Origin: VRUE01 sp047519745
GTDB lineage: Bacteria > Actinomycetota > Thermoleophilia > Solirubrobacterales > 70-9
Direction: 5' to 3'
Length of the DNA stretch: 50,159 nucleotides
Assembly: GCA_047519745.1 (NCBI GenBank)
Contig: JAPVSJ010000059.1
Location: 1 to 50,159 of the forward strand
A model generated the notes under the pieces. That model searched no databases, was not told the DNA's origin, and saw only the letters and a program-made list of their open reading frames with translations. A program made the translations under genes and the position numbers. Shown here piece by piece: positions 50,143-50,159 of this stretch. Each line of letters begins with the position of its first letter. The stretch's first letter is position 1.

Positions 50143-50159
50143 TTCGAAGCGCTGTTGGC

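Noticed and set aside
48319..50159. parS sites or oriC/DnaA boxes near parAB
   Set aside because: No GTTnCACGTGnAAC-like palindrome and no cluster of TTATCCACA-like sequences was seen. Origin proximity is inferred from gene content only.

Overview
The window is GC-rich, gene-dense DNA from a bacterial chromosome. It is most plausibly from a deep-branching actinobacterium of the Thermoleophilia/Solirubrobacterales type. The case for this is a six-gene mce operon, two MmpL-like RND transporters, GTG/TTG starts with 1-4 nt gene overlaps, probable leaderless promoters, and a Bacillus-style menaquinol reductase instead of the usual actinobacterial qcrCAB. That placement is inference; no rRNA gene is present. 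rpsR-rplI-dnaB at one end and parA-parB at the other suggest a region not far from the replication origin.

Layout. 1-7.2 kb (+): ribosomal proteins S18 and L9, a small membrane protein, replicative helicase DnaB interrupted by a LAGLIDADG intein in its P-loop, a translationally coupled DnaC-like ATPase, purA and a TetR regulator. 7.4-9.9 kb (+): a secreted four-cysteine protein and a HipBA-type toxin-antitoxin pair. 10-22.2 kb (-): an MmpL-like transporter followed by six overlapping MCE-family genes, with no YrbE permease or Mkl/MlaF ATPase. 22.3-23.8 kb (+): two more four-cysteine secreted paralogues, divergent from the transporter, then tRNA-Lys. 23.9-25.8 kb (-): a membrane-anchored protein, tatC and tatA. 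25.9-26.2 kb (+): a zinc-ribbon protein. 26.2-30.2 kb (-): Rieske protein, cytochrome b, a subunit IV/cytochrome c fusion, menaquinone methyltransferase and polyprenyl diphosphate synthase. 30.4-34.8 kb (+): a second MmpL-like transporter, a helical secreted protein and a fourth four-cysteine paralogue. 34.9-38.5 kb (-): hemB, a fused double AsnC/Lrp protein resembling siroheme decarboxylase AhbA-AhbB, hemL and a small protein. 38.7-41.6 kb (+): an ABC exporter pair and a YmdB-type phosphoesterase. 41.6-45.3 kb (-): a GT87-like membrane protein, an AlkP-superfamily enzyme and a small membrane protein. 45.4-47.7 kb (+): an aminotransferase and a D-Ala-D-Ala-ligase-like enzyme. 47.7-50 kb (-): a bifunctional-nuclease-domain protein, tRNA-Ile, parB and parA.

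Functional themes. One is envelope lipid traffic (MCE proteins, two MmpL transporters, four secreted four-Cys proteins, GT87/AlkP). A second is menaquinone-based respiration: quinone tail, methylation, quinol reductase, and a Tat-type Rieske protein near tatAC. A third is early tetrapyrrole synthesis, and a fourth is replication and segregation.

The most unusual observation is a set of three elements of about 128-138 bp at 38.6, 41.6 and 50.0 kb. Each has a related GC-rich core in the same orientation. The core is bounded by long inverted arms (17-29 bp, perfect or nearly so) whose sequence is different at each locus. One of them runs into the 3' end of a coding region, and a different long palindrome lies in frame inside the same gene. 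The second notable system is the repeated pairing of an MmpL-like transporter with secreted four-cysteine proteins. No gap between genes exceeds 300 bases; the longest is 185 bases, 38545-38729, mostly filled by one palindromic element.
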